This document shows, one piece after another, positions 56,327 through 64,000 of a stretch of DNA of 64,000 nucleotides. Each line of letters opens with the position of its first letter. Position 1 is the first letter of the stretch. This DNA comes from Vibrio sp. RE86 (GTDB taxonomy: Bacteria; Pseudomonadota; Gammaproteobacteria; Enterobacterales; Vibrionaceae): the NCBI RefSeq assembly GCF_013114545.1, contig NZ_VTXI01000002.1:62001-126000 (forward strand). Direction: 5' to 3'. The notes below the pieces were generated by a model that made no database searches, was not told the DNA's origin, and saw only the letters and a list, made by a program, of their open reading frames with translations. A program made the position numbers and the translations under genes.

Positions 56327-57247
56327 CTATTCGCGCTCGGTGTCGATTGATGCCAAAAATTCTGAGCTTTGTCCAAAACGCTCAAAGATCATATCTCTAA
56401 ACGCGACCACTCTGGCTGCAATCAGTTTTCGGTCTGCCCAAACAAGAAAAGCTTTACCTGAAGGACACACTACGTGAGGTAAGACTTGCTTGAGTTCTCC
56501 CTTATCAGCACGCTTATCGAAGGCAGCTTTTGGCATCATACAAATGCCTGCACCCGCTAACGTCGCATCAATATTCAAGCGTAAACTGCTAATAGAGTAT
56601 CTTGGTTGATAAGGCACTCGAATCGATTTTCCATGTTCTTGTAGCTCCCAGTAAGGCAAGTTATTCCCTGACAGCAATTGGTGAAAAATAAGCTCTTCTG
56701 CTGAGTTCGGCTCTCCATGTTTTTCAAGATAACTAGGGGCTGCGGCCATCAACAGAGGAGATTCAAAGAGCTGCCTCTGTACAAGATGGGTTGCATGGGG
56801 TGGGCTTGTGACAATCGCGAGATCAATCTGCTCGTCAAAGAATCTTTCTGTCCCTGCACTAAAGGTGATGGACACTGACACTTCAGGGTGCAACGCCATA
56901 AATTCAATCGCCATCTTTTGAAGAAAATTATCTGCAAATGGCTCAGGGCAAGAGACTCGAATTTCACCAGTTAGAACGGGCTGGCTATTCGATAGTTGAG
57001 TCCATTCGTCATTGAGTTGTGAAAAGAGTAATGCAAAGCGGTGGTAGTACTCATCACCTGCTGTCGTAAGTTGAAACTGCTTCGCATTGCGGTGTACCAG
57101 TCTTTCGCCGAGTTTATCCTCTAAACTCGCTACGGCTCTCGATAATGTCGGCGCAGAAACGTGCGTTTTTAGGCTCGCAGCGGCAAAGCCCCCACATTCA
57201 ACCGACTGGCAAAACAGGTAGAGGTTCGAGATATCTTTTGCTCTCAC
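56327..57247 (-). CDS. LysR-family regulator
   Basis: This 306-residue LysR-type regulator has a helix-turn-helix near the N-terminus (GGFAAASLKTHVSAPTLSRAVASLE) and an effector domain. It is divergent from the DUF2798 and AhpD-like genes, as is common for this regulator type. The motif shared with the DoxX-like promoter suggests two target sites. Confidence 0.88.
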   Translation of the reverse strand: MRAKDISNLYLFCQSVECGGFAAASLKTHVSAPTLSRAVASLEDKLGERLVHRNAKQFQLTTAGDEYYHRFALLFSQLNDEWTQLSNSQPVLTGEIRVSCPEPFADNFLQKMAIEFMALHPEVSVSITFSAGTERFFDEQIDLAIVTSPPHATHLVQRQLFESPLLMAAAPSYLEKHGEPNSAEELIFHQLLSGNNLPYWELQEHGKSIRVPYQPRYSISSLRLNIDATLAGAGICMMPKAAFDKRADKGELKQVLPHVVCPSGKAFLVWADRKLIAARVVAFRDMIFERFGQSSEFLASIDTERE

Positions 57248-57283
57248 ATCGACTCCTTTAATTAAGCTTTCATTTATGAATGC

Positions 57284-57310
57284 TTCAAATTCAATGTTGT
57301 CTATTTTTGA
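57284..57310 (+). promoter_or_regulatory. Shared motif upstream of the DUF2798 gene
   Basis: This is a second copy of AAATTCAATGTTGT / CTATTTTTGA, the motif seen at 55684. It lies in the divergent gap between the LysR gene and the DUF2798 gene. Boundaries are approximate. Confidence 0.5.
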
Positions 57311-57367
57311 TTGTTAAGGAGAAGACTAAGATAGCTGCATAAGTTAGTCAAACGGAGCCAATCCATT

Positions 57368-57610
57368 ATGAAAAAGTTTCCACGAAAGTTTCAGTACCCT
57401 TTGATGGTCTCAATGGTATTACCAACAATGTTGTTGAGTATGCCAGCCATCATGGTGGCAAAAACAGTTAGCAGCGAAGATGCGTTTTTTGAGGCGTGGA
57501 TGACGGCAGTCGCCCAAATGGTGCCTTCAGCGATTCTATTGTTAGCGATTGTGGCTCCTACAGTGCGTTTGTTTGTCTCTAAGGTTTTATTGGAACCAGA
57601 AAACAAATAA
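57368..57610 (+). CDS. DUF2798 small membrane protein
   Basis: This 80-residue protein has two hydrophobic helices (about residues 13-35 and 49-72). The pattern FPRKFQYPLMVSMVLPTMLL is typical of DUF2798. It is often found beside LysR regulators and AhpD-like enzymes. The function is unknown. Confidence 0.8.
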   Translation: MKKFPRKFQYPLMVSMVLPTMLLSMPAIMVAKTVSSEDAFFEAWMTAVAQMVPSAILLLAIVAPTVRLFVSKVLLEPENK

Positions 57611-57673
57611 ACATCACTTTATAAAACACTAACTACACTATTTCAGTAACTTCAGACAAATGAGAAAGTAATC

Positions 57674-58225
57674 ATGACAGAATTTAAACTTCACACAGCA
57701 GAAACCGCACCAGAGAAAAGTAAAGCAATCATTGAAGGTGCTCAGAAACAGATGGGGATGGTTCCTGGTTTGTATGCTGTGATGGCAGAGTCACCAGAGC
57801 TTTTGAAAGCATACACACAGCTTCACCAACTTTTCACAGCGACTTCGTTTGATGCCGAAGAGCTAACGGTTGTATGGCAAACCATTAACGTTGAACACGA
57901 ATGTCACTACTGTGTTCCAGCGCATACGGGTATTGCGCATTCAATGAAAGTTGATCCTGCACTAACGGAAGCGTTACGTAACGATGAAGCGATGCCAACC
58001 GCTAAGCTACAAGCACTAAAAGACTTCACCCTAAGTGTTGTACGTGAGCGCGGTAATGTGTCTGAAGAAGCAATGAACGCGTTTTTTGCGGCAGGCTATG
58101 GTCAGCAGCAAGTGCTTGAAGTCATTCTTGGCTTGTCTCAAAAAGTAATCAGTAACTACGTTAACCATGTTGCGAATACGCCAGTAGATAAAGTCTTTGA
58201 GAAGTTCGCGTGGTCTAAAAAATAG
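57674..58225 (+). CDS. AhpD-like carboxymuconolactone decarboxylase-family protein
   Basis: This 183-residue protein contains the redox CxxC in CHYC (C77, C80) followed by H84, the AhpD-type peroxidase-like site, within an all-helical CMD fold. It would reduce peroxides or related compounds. It is co-directional with DUF2798 and probably in one operon. A strong terminator follows. Confidence 0.88.
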   Translation: MTEFKLHTAETAPEKSKAIIEGAQKQMGMVPGLYAVMAESPELLKAYTQLHQLFTATSFDAEELTVVWQTINVEHECHYCVPAHTGIAHSMKVDPALTEALRNDEAMPTAKLQALKDFTLSVVRERGNVSEEAMNAFFAAGYGQQQVLEVILGLSQKVISNYVNHVANTPVDKVFEKFAWSKK

Positions 58226-58249
58226 TCACTAGCATAAACAAGTAATAAG

Positions 58250-58277
58250 AACGGCCCATCGATAGGGCCGTTTTTTT
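58250..58277 (+). terminator. Intrinsic terminator
   Basis: AACGGCCC and GGGCCGTT form the stem, followed by a run of seven T. It closes the DUF2798/AhpD-like unit. Confidence 0.9.
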
Positions 58278-58340
58278 GTTTATCTTCTGTAACACTACAT
58301 GGTAGTTCGAGCCCTGATAAAATTATCTCTGCTAATGGTT

Positions 58341-58353
58341 GTTATGTTATAAC
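58341..58353 (+). promoter_or_regulatory. Zur-box-like operator upstream of the dihydroorotase paralog
   Basis: GTTATGTTATAAC is identical to the site at 22979 and one base from GTTATANTATAAC. It ends 32 bases before the ATG at 58386. Confidence 0.7.
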
Positions 58354-58385
58354 GTATCAATATTTTAAAGGGGAGATTATTGTTT

Positions 58386-59720
58386 ATGTTAGCCACCGTT
58401 ATCAAAAATGCTCGTATCGTCAATGAAGGTCGTATTGTCGAGTCAGATATTCGAATCGTTGGGCAGAGAATTGAGCAAATAGCGAGTGATATCCAAGCGC
58501 AGGAAGGCGACACCGTGGTCGATGCTCAAGGCCAGTATTTGCTGCCGGGAATGATTGATGATCAAGTGCACTTTCGTGAGCCTGGCTTAACCCATAAAGG
58601 GACGATCGCTTCTGAATCTAGAGCGGCCGTTGCTGGTGGTATAACAAGCTATATGGAGATGCCAAACGTTAGTCCAGCTACCACGACCATCGAAGCGTTA
58701 GAGAAGAAATTTGATATAGCCGCTGATTCATCCTTCGCGAACTACTCATTCTATTTAGGCGCAACTGAAGACAACCTAGAAGAAATTAAGCAGCTCGACC
58801 CGACCAAGCACTGCGGTGTTAAAGTCTTTATGGGGGCATCAACTGGGGATCTGTTGGTTGAAGCTCCTGATGCGTTAGAGGCAATTTTCCGTGACTCACC
58901 CGTTCTGATTGTTACGCACTGCGAAAGCGGCCCTGTGATCGCTAAAAATTTAGAGAATGTTCTTGCCCAAAAGTCGGAACTGACCATCCATGATCATCCG
59001 GTAGTAAGGGATGACGAGGCGTGTTATGCCTCCTCCTCATATGCGGTTGGACTGGCAAAGAAATACGGTAGTCAACTGCACGTATTACACATTACGACAG
59101 AAAAAGAGCTAGAGCTTTTTGAAGCAGGGCCTGTTGAGGGCAAAAACATTACTGCCGAAGCTTGTGTTCACCACTTATGGTTTTCGGCTGACGATTACGC
59201 AGAAAAGGGCAATCTCATCAAATGTAATCCTGCAGTAAAGTATGCCAGTGACCGTGATGCTCTTCTGGATGCGCTGAAAACTGGTCGAATTGATATTATC
59301 GCGACTGATCATGCGCCGCATACATTGGAAGAGAAGATGGTTGACTATAGTCAAGCGCCAGCAGGCTTACCTCTGGTTCAACATGCTCTTCTAACATTGC
59401 TTGATCATGTTCACCATGGCCGAATGACGATGGAGCAAGTTGTAGAAAAGACCGCGCACAATCCTGCGATTCGTTACAGTGTTCAAAACCGTGGTTACAT
59501 TCGAGAAGGCTACTTTGCTGATTTGGTGTTGGTGGACTTCGAAGGCAAAACGGCTGTCACTAATGAAAACAGCTTATATCATTGCCAGTGGTCACCGTTT
59601 GCGGGCCATGAGTTTAATGCGGTCGTGAAAGGGACTTGGGTTAACGGTACTCAGGTCTACCATGACGGCAAGGTATTAGAGCAGCCAAGCAGTGCGATGA
59701 GGCTCTCGTTCGAGCGTTAG
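58386..59720 (+). CDS. Dihydroorotase paralog with an altered metal motif, probably Zur-controlled
   Basis: This 444-residue dihydroorotase-type amidohydrolase acts on the pyrimidine ring step (carbamoyl-aspartate to dihydroorotate). The metal motif, normally DxHxH, reads DDQVHFREPG, so the first His is Gln. The carboxylated-lysine segment GVKVFMGAS, the THCES His region and IATDHAPH are present. Zur control plus this change fits the known pattern of a zinc-sparing backup for a zinc enzyme. The ATG at 58386 was chosen over a TTG six bases earlier; ribosome site GGGGAG is ten bases away. Confidence 0.85.
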   Translation: MLATVIKNARIVNEGRIVESDIRIVGQRIEQIASDIQAQEGDTVVDAQGQYLLPGMIDDQVHFREPGLTHKGTIASESRAAVAGGITSYMEMPNVSPATTTIEALEKKFDIAADSSFANYSFYLGATEDNLEEIKQLDPTKHCGVKVFMGASTGDLLVEAPDALEAIFRDSPVLIVTHCESGPVIAKNLENVLAQKSELTIHDHPVVRDDEACYASSSYAVGLAKKYGSQLHVLHITTEKELELFEAGPVEGKNITAEACVHHLWFSADDYAEKGNLIKCNPAVKYASDRDALLDALKTGRIDIIATDHAPHTLEEKMVDYSQAPAGLPLVQHALLTLLDHVHHGRMTMEQVVEKTAHNPAIRYSVQNRGYIREGYFADLVLVDFEGKTAVTNENSLYHCQWSPFAGHEFNAVVKGTWVNGTQVYHDGKVLEQPSSAMRLSFER

Positions 59721-59749
59721 AGTATCCCAAGCGAAGAATAAAACCATAG

Positions 59750-59778
59750 AGCCCGAGTCATTGTACTCGGGCTTTTCT
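59750..59778. terminator. Bidirectional terminator
   Basis: AGCCCGAGT and ACTCGGGCT form a 9-bp stem around CATTGT with TTTC after it. It separates the dihydroorotase gene from the converging aspartoacylase gene. Confidence 0.8.
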
Positions 59779-59789
59779 TAGGTGAGGAT

Positions 59790-60656
59790 TTATATTGTCA
59801 CTCTCTTTTTGATAGCTAACGCCATCGCAATGTTGGATGAACTGTAGGCGCTTTCATTGATAAAGTGAGGATAAATATCGTGGTTTTGTTCCCAATGAAT
59901 ATCATAGCCAAAAAAGGTAGCGAGTAGTGGCTCTCCCGGTTTGACGACTTCAAAGTCCTTTCCACATATTGTTGGATGAACCATCGCAAGTCTTAGCCCG
60001 TCATGATCGAGGGGGATGTTGAGTTCCTCAGTATAGAAAAACGCCTCGTAGCTCTCTAAGTTATCGACTTGGTTTAGGTTGTGTTTTTCTACATAGTCCA
60101 ACACGTAGCCAAACATCTCTTTCATGAGTTCGAGCGTTTCGTATTGCAAAGCGCCGTGAGCTTGAGCGCCGACTTCAATCATGACGCCGCGATCACCTGC
60201 GGTGCAGAGGTAGGGTTGTTCATCCCAAGATTTACGATCTTCAAAAAGGATGTTTGCGTGAGGCATTCGCTGTTTTACGTAAGCGCCCATCTTGGAATAG
60301 AACGCATCGCCTGAGAGTAGAATTAACGTCGCACCCATATTGCTGGTGGTATTGTGCAGATCGATCACAAGTTGGTTTTTGGTGCTGGCGTATTTCTCTT
60401 TCCATTGTTTGGCAAGCTTCGCTTCTAGCGAGTTACTCTCAAGCGCATTGCTGGCGGCAAATTGGCGGTTTAAGTCCTCATCGACAAAGCGAACATTCTT
60501 TTTCATCGCTTGTGGATTACCGATGACGCTTGTCGTGCTAAACGTTGTTCGATCGGCTTGATAAAGGCGCTCTTTGATAAGTTTTTGCAAGTAAATTCCT
60601 GACAGCTCATTGCCATGCGTACCCGCGACGAGCAAGATTTTATTGAGTTTTTCCAT
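59790..60656 (-). CDS. Aspartoacylase-family zinc-dependent deacylase
   Basis: This 288-residue protein matches the aspartoacylase/succinylglutamate-desuccinylase fold: GTHGNE (zinc His and Glu), VRFVDEDLNRQF, VIDLHNTTSNMG (zinc His), and YLCTAGDRGVMIEVG. Aspartoacylases hydrolyse N-acetyl-aspartate and related N-acyl amino acids. It is divergent from the M23 gene; the Zur-like site in the gap lies about 126 bases from its start, so control by Zur is possible but less clear. Confidence 0.85.
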   Translation of the reverse strand: MEKLNKILLVAGTHGNELSGIYLQKLIKERLYQADRTTFSTTSVIGNPQAMKKNVRFVDEDLNRQFAASNALESNSLEAKLAKQWKEKYASTKNQLVIDLHNTTSNMGATLILLSGDAFYSKMGAYVKQRMPHANILFEDRKSWDEQPYLCTAGDRGVMIEVGAQAHGALQYETLELMKEMFGYVLDYVEKHNLNQVDNLESYEAFFYTEELNIPLDHDGLRLAMVHPTICGKDFEVVKPGEPLLATFFGYDIHWEQNHDIYPHFINESAYSSSNIAMALAIKKRVTI

Positions 60657-60781
60657 TGGATTGAACGTCCTAATAAACCGTTACAAAGTAAATTGTTGAG
60701 CTGGGCTAATGCGTTACCAACGATAGATAGAGTGGTGACTCTATTCACGTACAGCTCAAGCTGAAATGTGTATTTTATTAT

Positions 60782-60794
60782 GTTATAACATAAC
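60782..60794 (+). promoter_or_regulatory. Zur-box-like operator upstream of the M23 endopeptidase gene
   Basis: GTTATAACATAAC is the reverse complement of the core found at 22979 and 58341, and TTATGTTATAACATAA around it is a perfect palindrome. It ends 26 bases before the ATG at 60821, the same distance as at the DUF1007 gene. Confidence 0.75.
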
Positions 60795-60820
60795 AACTAT
60801 TCGTAGCTTAATCCCTTTTG

Positions 60821-62077
60821 ATGAAACACTTTAGATTTTTCGCGTCCGTTGTTGCTGTTGTTGCCCTTACCGCTGCGTTTTTCATTCCAACTCCTGAAAC
60901 CTCTCACTTTGAAATCGCTAATACTGAAATTGGTAGCTCTGAACCAGAAATCGCGGTGACGCCCGCAGCTGAGTTAGAAACACCAAGTGAAAGTCACATT
61001 ATTCGTGTTCACTACTTTGTTAAAGTCGGTGACACGCTTAGCGATATTTTTTCATCATGGAATATCCCCTATACAACGTTGCAAGAAATCTTGGCAGCAG
61101 ATCTTGAGCATTTGCAGCTCGATACGATTAAGCCTGGGGATCACTTAGAACTCTCGGTGGATGGCGATAGTCGAGAGCTGCTCTCTTTGACCTACCATTT
61201 GAGTTTGGTTGAGCAAGCACACTACCAGCGAAACGATGACGACAAGTTCGATTATCAATTTACAGAACAACCAGGCGAGTGGAGAGAGGTGCTTTATAGC
61301 GGCACGATTAATGGTAGCTTTTCACTGTCAGCTCATAAGTTGGGCTTATCTTCAAAGCAGATTGCGAACATCACACGTGTACTGAAGGATCAAATTAATT
61401 TCGCTCGTACATTGAGAGCAGGGGATCGCTTTGATGTCCTGATTAAAAGGCAGTATCTGGACGACCACCCAACTGGAAATAGTGAGATTCAAGGTATTTC
61501 GTTTAAGCTTTCAAATCGTGAAGTCTCTGCGTTTCTTGCTGACGATGGTCGCTTCTATGATAGGAAAGGAAATAGCTTAGAGCGTGCATTTAATCGTTAC
61601 CCTGTTGATCCGCAATATCGTCGCATTACCTCGCCTTTCAACCCTAAGCGTAAGCACCCTGTGACGGGTAGGGTGACACCACATAATGGTACTGATTTCG
61701 CGACTCCAGTAGGGGCGCCCATCTATTCAACAGGGGATGGTCGAGTTGTTGGTGTGCGAAACCACCCATACGCTGGTAAGTATTTAGTTATTGAACATAA
61801 CAGTGTGTACACCACTCGTTATCTCCATTTGAGCAAATTCTTGGTCAAGAAAGGTCAGTATGTAAAGCGCGGGCAGAAGATCGCCTTATCTGGCGCAACA
61901 GGCCGATTAACAGGGCCACATTTGCATTTTGAAGTCAGGGTCAGAAGTCGAGCCGTTGATCCGATGAAAGCTGATTTGCCTTTAGCGAGCTCCATTTCAC
62001 AAAAAGATAGAACGGCATTCGAAGATCGCATTGTTGCTTTTGATACGCGCATCAAATCGAGTGAGTTAGAAGGTTAA
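60821..62077 (+). CDS. shyB: M23 endopeptidase ShyB-like (murein D,D-endopeptidase)
   Basis: This 418-residue protein has an N-terminal membrane anchor or signal (residues 1-25), a LysM-like/OapA-type segment (VKVGDTLSDIFSSW), and a C-terminal LytM domain with HNGTDFATPVGAPI and HLHFEV, the zinc-site motifs. It should cleave peptide crosslinks in the cell wall. In V. cholerae a Zur-repressed M23 endopeptidase, ShyB, supplies this activity under zinc starvation; the adjacent Zur-like site supports that identity. The ATG at 60821 is preferred over TTG at 60818. Confidence 0.88.
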   Translation: MKHFRFFASVVAVVALTAAFFIPTPETSHFEIANTEIGSSEPEIAVTPAAELETPSESHIIRVHYFVKVGDTLSDIFSSWNIPYTTLQEILAADLEHLQLDTIKPGDHLELSVDGDSRELLSLTYHLSLVEQAHYQRNDDDKFDYQFTEQPGEWREVLYSGTINGSFSLSAHKLGLSSKQIANITRVLKDQINFARTLRAGDRFDVLIKRQYLDDHPTGNSEIQGISFKLSNREVSAFLADDGRFYDRKGNSLERAFNRYPVDPQYRRITSPFNPKRKHPVTGRVTPHNGTDFATPVGAPIYSTGDGRVVGVRNHPYAGKYLVIEHNSVYTTRYLHLSKFLVKKGQYVKRGQKIALSGATGRLTGPHLHFEVRVRSRAVDPMKADLPLASSISQKDRTAFEDRIVAFDTRIKSSELEG

Positions 62078-62278
62078 CAGCTCCACCGTTCTTGTTGCTG
62101 TTAATCGACTGAATCTATGTTGTTTCATATATCAGAGTATTGATTGTTAGCGTAAATATTGAGCTTGATGATTAAAAATCAGGCTCAACCCTCTCTAATG
62201 TCAACGCCACGTCAAAAGGATCTTATGGCTTTTTGGGTGGCGGAAAATGGTAAGTAACCGAGATAAGTTACCGATATT

Positions 62279-62307
62279 TTGTCGTCTTCACTTTTGGGAG
62301 ACGACAA
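62279..62307 (+). promoter_or_regulatory. Hairpin overlapping the ribosome site of the first secreted-protein gene
   Basis: TTGTCGTCT and AGACGACAA form a perfect 9-bp stem with an 11-base loop. The likely ribosome site GGGAG (62296-62300) lies at the loop-stem edge, ten bases before the ATG at 62311. The fold would limit translation start. Confidence 0.5.
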
Positions 62308-62310
62308 ACC

Positions 62311-62658
62311 ATGAGAAAGCTCACCTGTACATTCTTAACCTTTTTCTCGATGACGTCTTTGTCCTATGCCAACGTTCATAAATGGCAGAACAAAGAGTTT
62401 CAAAGTTATTCAGATAAGACTCAAGTAAGCTTTGTTTTGGTGAATCGCTACAACAAGCCAGCTGACTACTACTTGCGTATCGGTAACAAGTCCTTCCCAA
62501 ACAAGATCTCACTAGGTCCTAATCAAAAGATCGAACTGGACATTAGTGTGAATACCCCGCCAGGCAAGACAACTGAAAAGTTGGTGTGTACCCGTATGGT
62601 GAGTGATTCTCCCAACAGTTACGAGGTGTGCAGCACCTTACACTTCAAGAGGTTCTAA
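62311..62658 (+). CDS. Small secreted protein, Ig-like, unknown function
   Basis: This 115-residue protein has a signal peptide ending SYA and a mature part of about 95 residues with alternating beta-type patterns (SFVLVNRYNKPADYYLRIG, KIELDISVN) and exactly two cysteines (near residues 95 and 108). It recalls a single beta-sandwich domain, like pilus chaperone or subunit domains, but I cannot assign it. It is first of four tightly packed genes. Confidence 0.75.
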   Translation: MRKLTCTFLTFFSMTSLSYANVHKWQNKEFQSYSDKTQVSFVLVNRYNKPADYYLRIGNKSFPNKISLGPNQKIELDISVNTPPGKTTEKLVCTRMVSDSPNSYEVCSTLHFKRF

Positions 62659-62661
62659 CTC

Positions 62662-63102
62662 ATGCGACTCATTGTCCTTGGCATTGCGAGTACGCTCCTT
62701 ACAGGCGCGGCTTGGGCTAATCCTATACCCAGTGTTTCAAATCCTTCAGGAACGGACCGCGTGCGCACCGCAGCGGGTGCTACCTGTGAGCAAGCGATCT
62801 CTACAGGTAAAACCTTCCAATTCGGGACTTATGGCGCACAAGGGAATGAGGATAGCGATAACTATTACAACAATTATTACTACCAAAACCAGGATGAAGC
62901 TGGTGTCTATGCCGCCGTCACATTCCAGTTTGGTGGGAACGACAGGGTCGACTGTACTCGACTTTATGAGTTTGAACTTCGTGATAGAGCGAGACAGGAA
63001 GAGTTAGCTCAAGCGGAACATGAGCTCAAACTTTTACAGATTGAAGCTGAGAAATATCGGCTACTTAAAATGAAACAAAACAACACAGTGTTTTCGGAGT
63101 AA
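62662..63102 (+). CDS. Small secreted protein with a C-terminal coiled-coil, unknown function
   Basis: This 146-residue protein has a signal peptide ending AWA. A Gly/Tyr/Asn-rich middle (around residues 68-76) precedes a strand-like GVYAAVTFQFGG. The C-terminal part (EELAQAEHELKLLQIEAEKY) forms a predicted coiled-coil. The mature part has two cysteines. It follows the previous gene by three bases. Function unknown. Confidence 0.75.
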   Translation: MRLIVLGIASTLLTGAAWANPIPSVSNPSGTDRVRTAAGATCEQAISTGKTFQFGTYGAQGNEDSDNYYNNYYYQNQDEAGVYAAVTFQFGGNDRVDCTRLYEFELRDRARQEELAQAEHELKLLQIEAEKYRLLKMKQNNTVFSE

Positions 63103-63104
63103 AC

Positions 63105-63602
63105 ATGAGTAAATTAAACCAACTGTTGGGAGCTTCGGTGTTAACCGTTGCATTTAGTTCTGCGGCGTTTGCACAAGGGCCGGATGATCATCAGGGTAAC
63201 GTTATCTTCCAAGCGGAAGTTGAAGGTCAATGCGGTATCGAGGTTAATGATGCAGAGGGTAAATTAGGTTTTGGTGGGGCGTACAACGCTGACGTTGCCA
63301 CCATTACACTGATCAACAACTATGACAAAGATACTGAGATGAAACTCAAGCACATTGATTTGGGTGCGTTGGAAGATCAAAACGTCACAGAAGATGATAT
63401 TAAGTTTAAATCCTTTAGTGTTATGGGGACTGGCGAAGGGACGGCGTCAGAGTGGAAAGAGAAAGGATACTTGACGATACCTAGAGACAGCCTGCGTGAT
63501 GACAATGAGGTAGACCTTGCTTCAACCGTAGTGTTTGACGAGAACAACCTTGATGCAGATTCGTATCAAGTGAACACCACTTGGGAAATCCACTGCGGCT
63601 AA
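63105..63602 (+). CDS. Secreted beta-rich protein, pilin-subunit-like, unknown function
   Basis: This 165-residue protein has a signal peptide ending AFAQ. The first cysteine lies near the start of the mature part (GQCGIEV) and the second at the very end (TTWEIHCG), so a disulfide could tie the first and last strands, as in fimbrial or spore-coat-U-like subunits. The start is two bases after the previous stop. No usher or chaperone gene is visible within the window. Confidence 0.75.
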   Translation: MSKLNQLLGASVLTVAFSSAAFAQGPDDHQGNVIFQAEVEGQCGIEVNDAEGKLGFGGAYNADVATITLINNYDKDTEMKLKHIDLGALEDQNVTEDDIKFKSFSVMGTGEGTASEWKEKGYLTIPRDSLRDDNEVDLASTVVFDENNLDADSYQVNTTWEIHCG

Positions 63603-63617
63603 TCTAATTAGTGAAGA

Positions 63618-63642
63618 GGTTAGCCCTTTTTCAGGGCTAACC
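63618..63642 (+). other. Perfect hairpin between the third and fourth secreted-protein genes
   Basis: GGTTAGCCCT and AGGGCTAACC form a perfect 10-bp stem around TTTTC. No T-run follows, so it probably tunes downstream expression or protects the upstream message. Confidence 0.6.
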
Positions 63643-63652
63643 GACCAATTTT

Positions 63653-64000
63653 ATGAAGAGACTAAGAGTACCTATATTGCTCTCAATGGCATTAAGCTAT
63701 CCCGTGTACGCCAATGGCTTTCAAGTTGAGGAAGTGCGCCAGTGGGATGCAATGTGTCGAGAAGGCGCTGCGAATCATGAACGTAGAATATTCGACGCAC
63801 TGTCAAACTCGGAATACATTGACTGGACGGAGATTGAGCTCGTGGAAATTGAAAGCAGATTTAATTACACCGATACCTCTACCATTGGAGAAGAGGAACA
63901 ACGTGTAAACTGCGACGTTATAATCTCATACACCTATCAAAATAAGCCGATCACTCTCAGTTCTGTTTACCAAGTGGCGACGACTGAAATGGAGACATTA
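63653..64000 (+). CDS. Secreted protein, unknown function (partial, runs off the window)
   Basis: The visible 116 residues begin with a signal peptide (MKRLRVPILLSMALSYPVYA). The mature part has two cysteines (DAMCREG and VNCDVII) and a strand-rich pattern. It is the fourth gene of the packed cluster and continues past the window edge. I do not recognise the family. Confidence 0.7.
   Translation, partial: MKRLRVPILLSMALSYPVYANGFQVEEVRQWDAMCREGAANHERRIFDALSNSEYIDWTEIELVEIESRFNYTDTSTIGEEEQRVNCDVIISYTYQNKPITLSSVYQVATTEMETL

Noticed and set aside
1..64000. CRISPR arrays, tRNA/rRNA genes, insertion sequences or prophage
   Set aside because: No spaced direct-repeat arrays, no transposase or integrase frames and no recognisable RNA gene were seen by reading; a dedicated tRNA scan was not possible.

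Overview
The window looks like chromosomal DNA of a marine Vibrio (Vibrionaceae). Supporting signs are the mdtL-yidZ pair, a ShyB-type zinc-regulated endopeptidase, an MSHA-like prepilin, an RND pump, a large type I secreted adhesin and a chitin-related locus. Gene density is high. I saw no rRNA, tRNA, CRISPR array, prophage or insertion sequence. This is inference from gene content, because no database search was possible.

Layout. (1) 1-5021: a five-gene minus-strand import operon (ATPase cut by the window edge, two permeases, an alkaline-phosphatase-superfamily enzyme, a binding protein) faces a GntR/UTRA regulator. Two near-identical operator-like dyads lie next to the two divergent start codons. 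(2) 5084-16753: a catabolic locus whose parts fit use of C1-oxidised chitin ends, N-acetylglucosaminic acid (GlcNAc1A). It has an RpiR regulator, a PLP dehydratase of the D-serine dehydratase fold, an N-acyl-D-amino-acid deacylase, two RidA proteins, a sodium:solute symporter, KDG kinase, KDPG aldolase, a secreted GH20 hexosaminidase and a lactonase. Together they would trim oxidised chito-oligosaccharides, import the sugar acid, remove acetate and ammonia, and feed KDPG to pyruvate and glyceraldehyde-3-phosphate. (3) 17151-22842: a BCCT transporter, a 50-residue protein, a frameshifted GNAT gene and a MerR-methyltransferase fusion, the last two behind matching 19-bp-spacer promoters, then an ABC-F protein.

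(4) 22979-28272 and 58250-62077 hold four close matches to a Zur (zinc uptake regulator) box. They precede a DUF1007/NicO metal-transport pair, a DUF1826 protein, a dihydroorotase paralog with an altered metal motif, and a ShyB-like M23 endopeptidase that is divergent from an aspartoacylase-family gene. This part of the genome appears rich in zinc-starvation genes. (5) 27391-34019: a LysR regulator and a complete tripartite RND efflux operon. (6) 34222-41037: an orphan prepilin, a methyltransferase, a small hypothetical gene, an 893-residue secreted protein of unknown function, then mdtL and yidZ. (7) 41169-54197: a type I secretion pair of ABC proteins with damaged ATPase motifs plus an HlyD-type adaptor, convergent with a 2676-residue VCBS/cadherin-repeat adhesin that is the likely cargo. 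(8) 54497-58225: a quinone-oxidoreductase-like enzyme, a DoxX-like protein, a LysR regulator, DUF2798 and an AhpD-like protein; a shared sequence motif links the promoters on both sides of the LysR gene. (9) 62311 to the end: four tightly packed small secreted proteins, each with two cysteines in the visible mature part, of unknown function.
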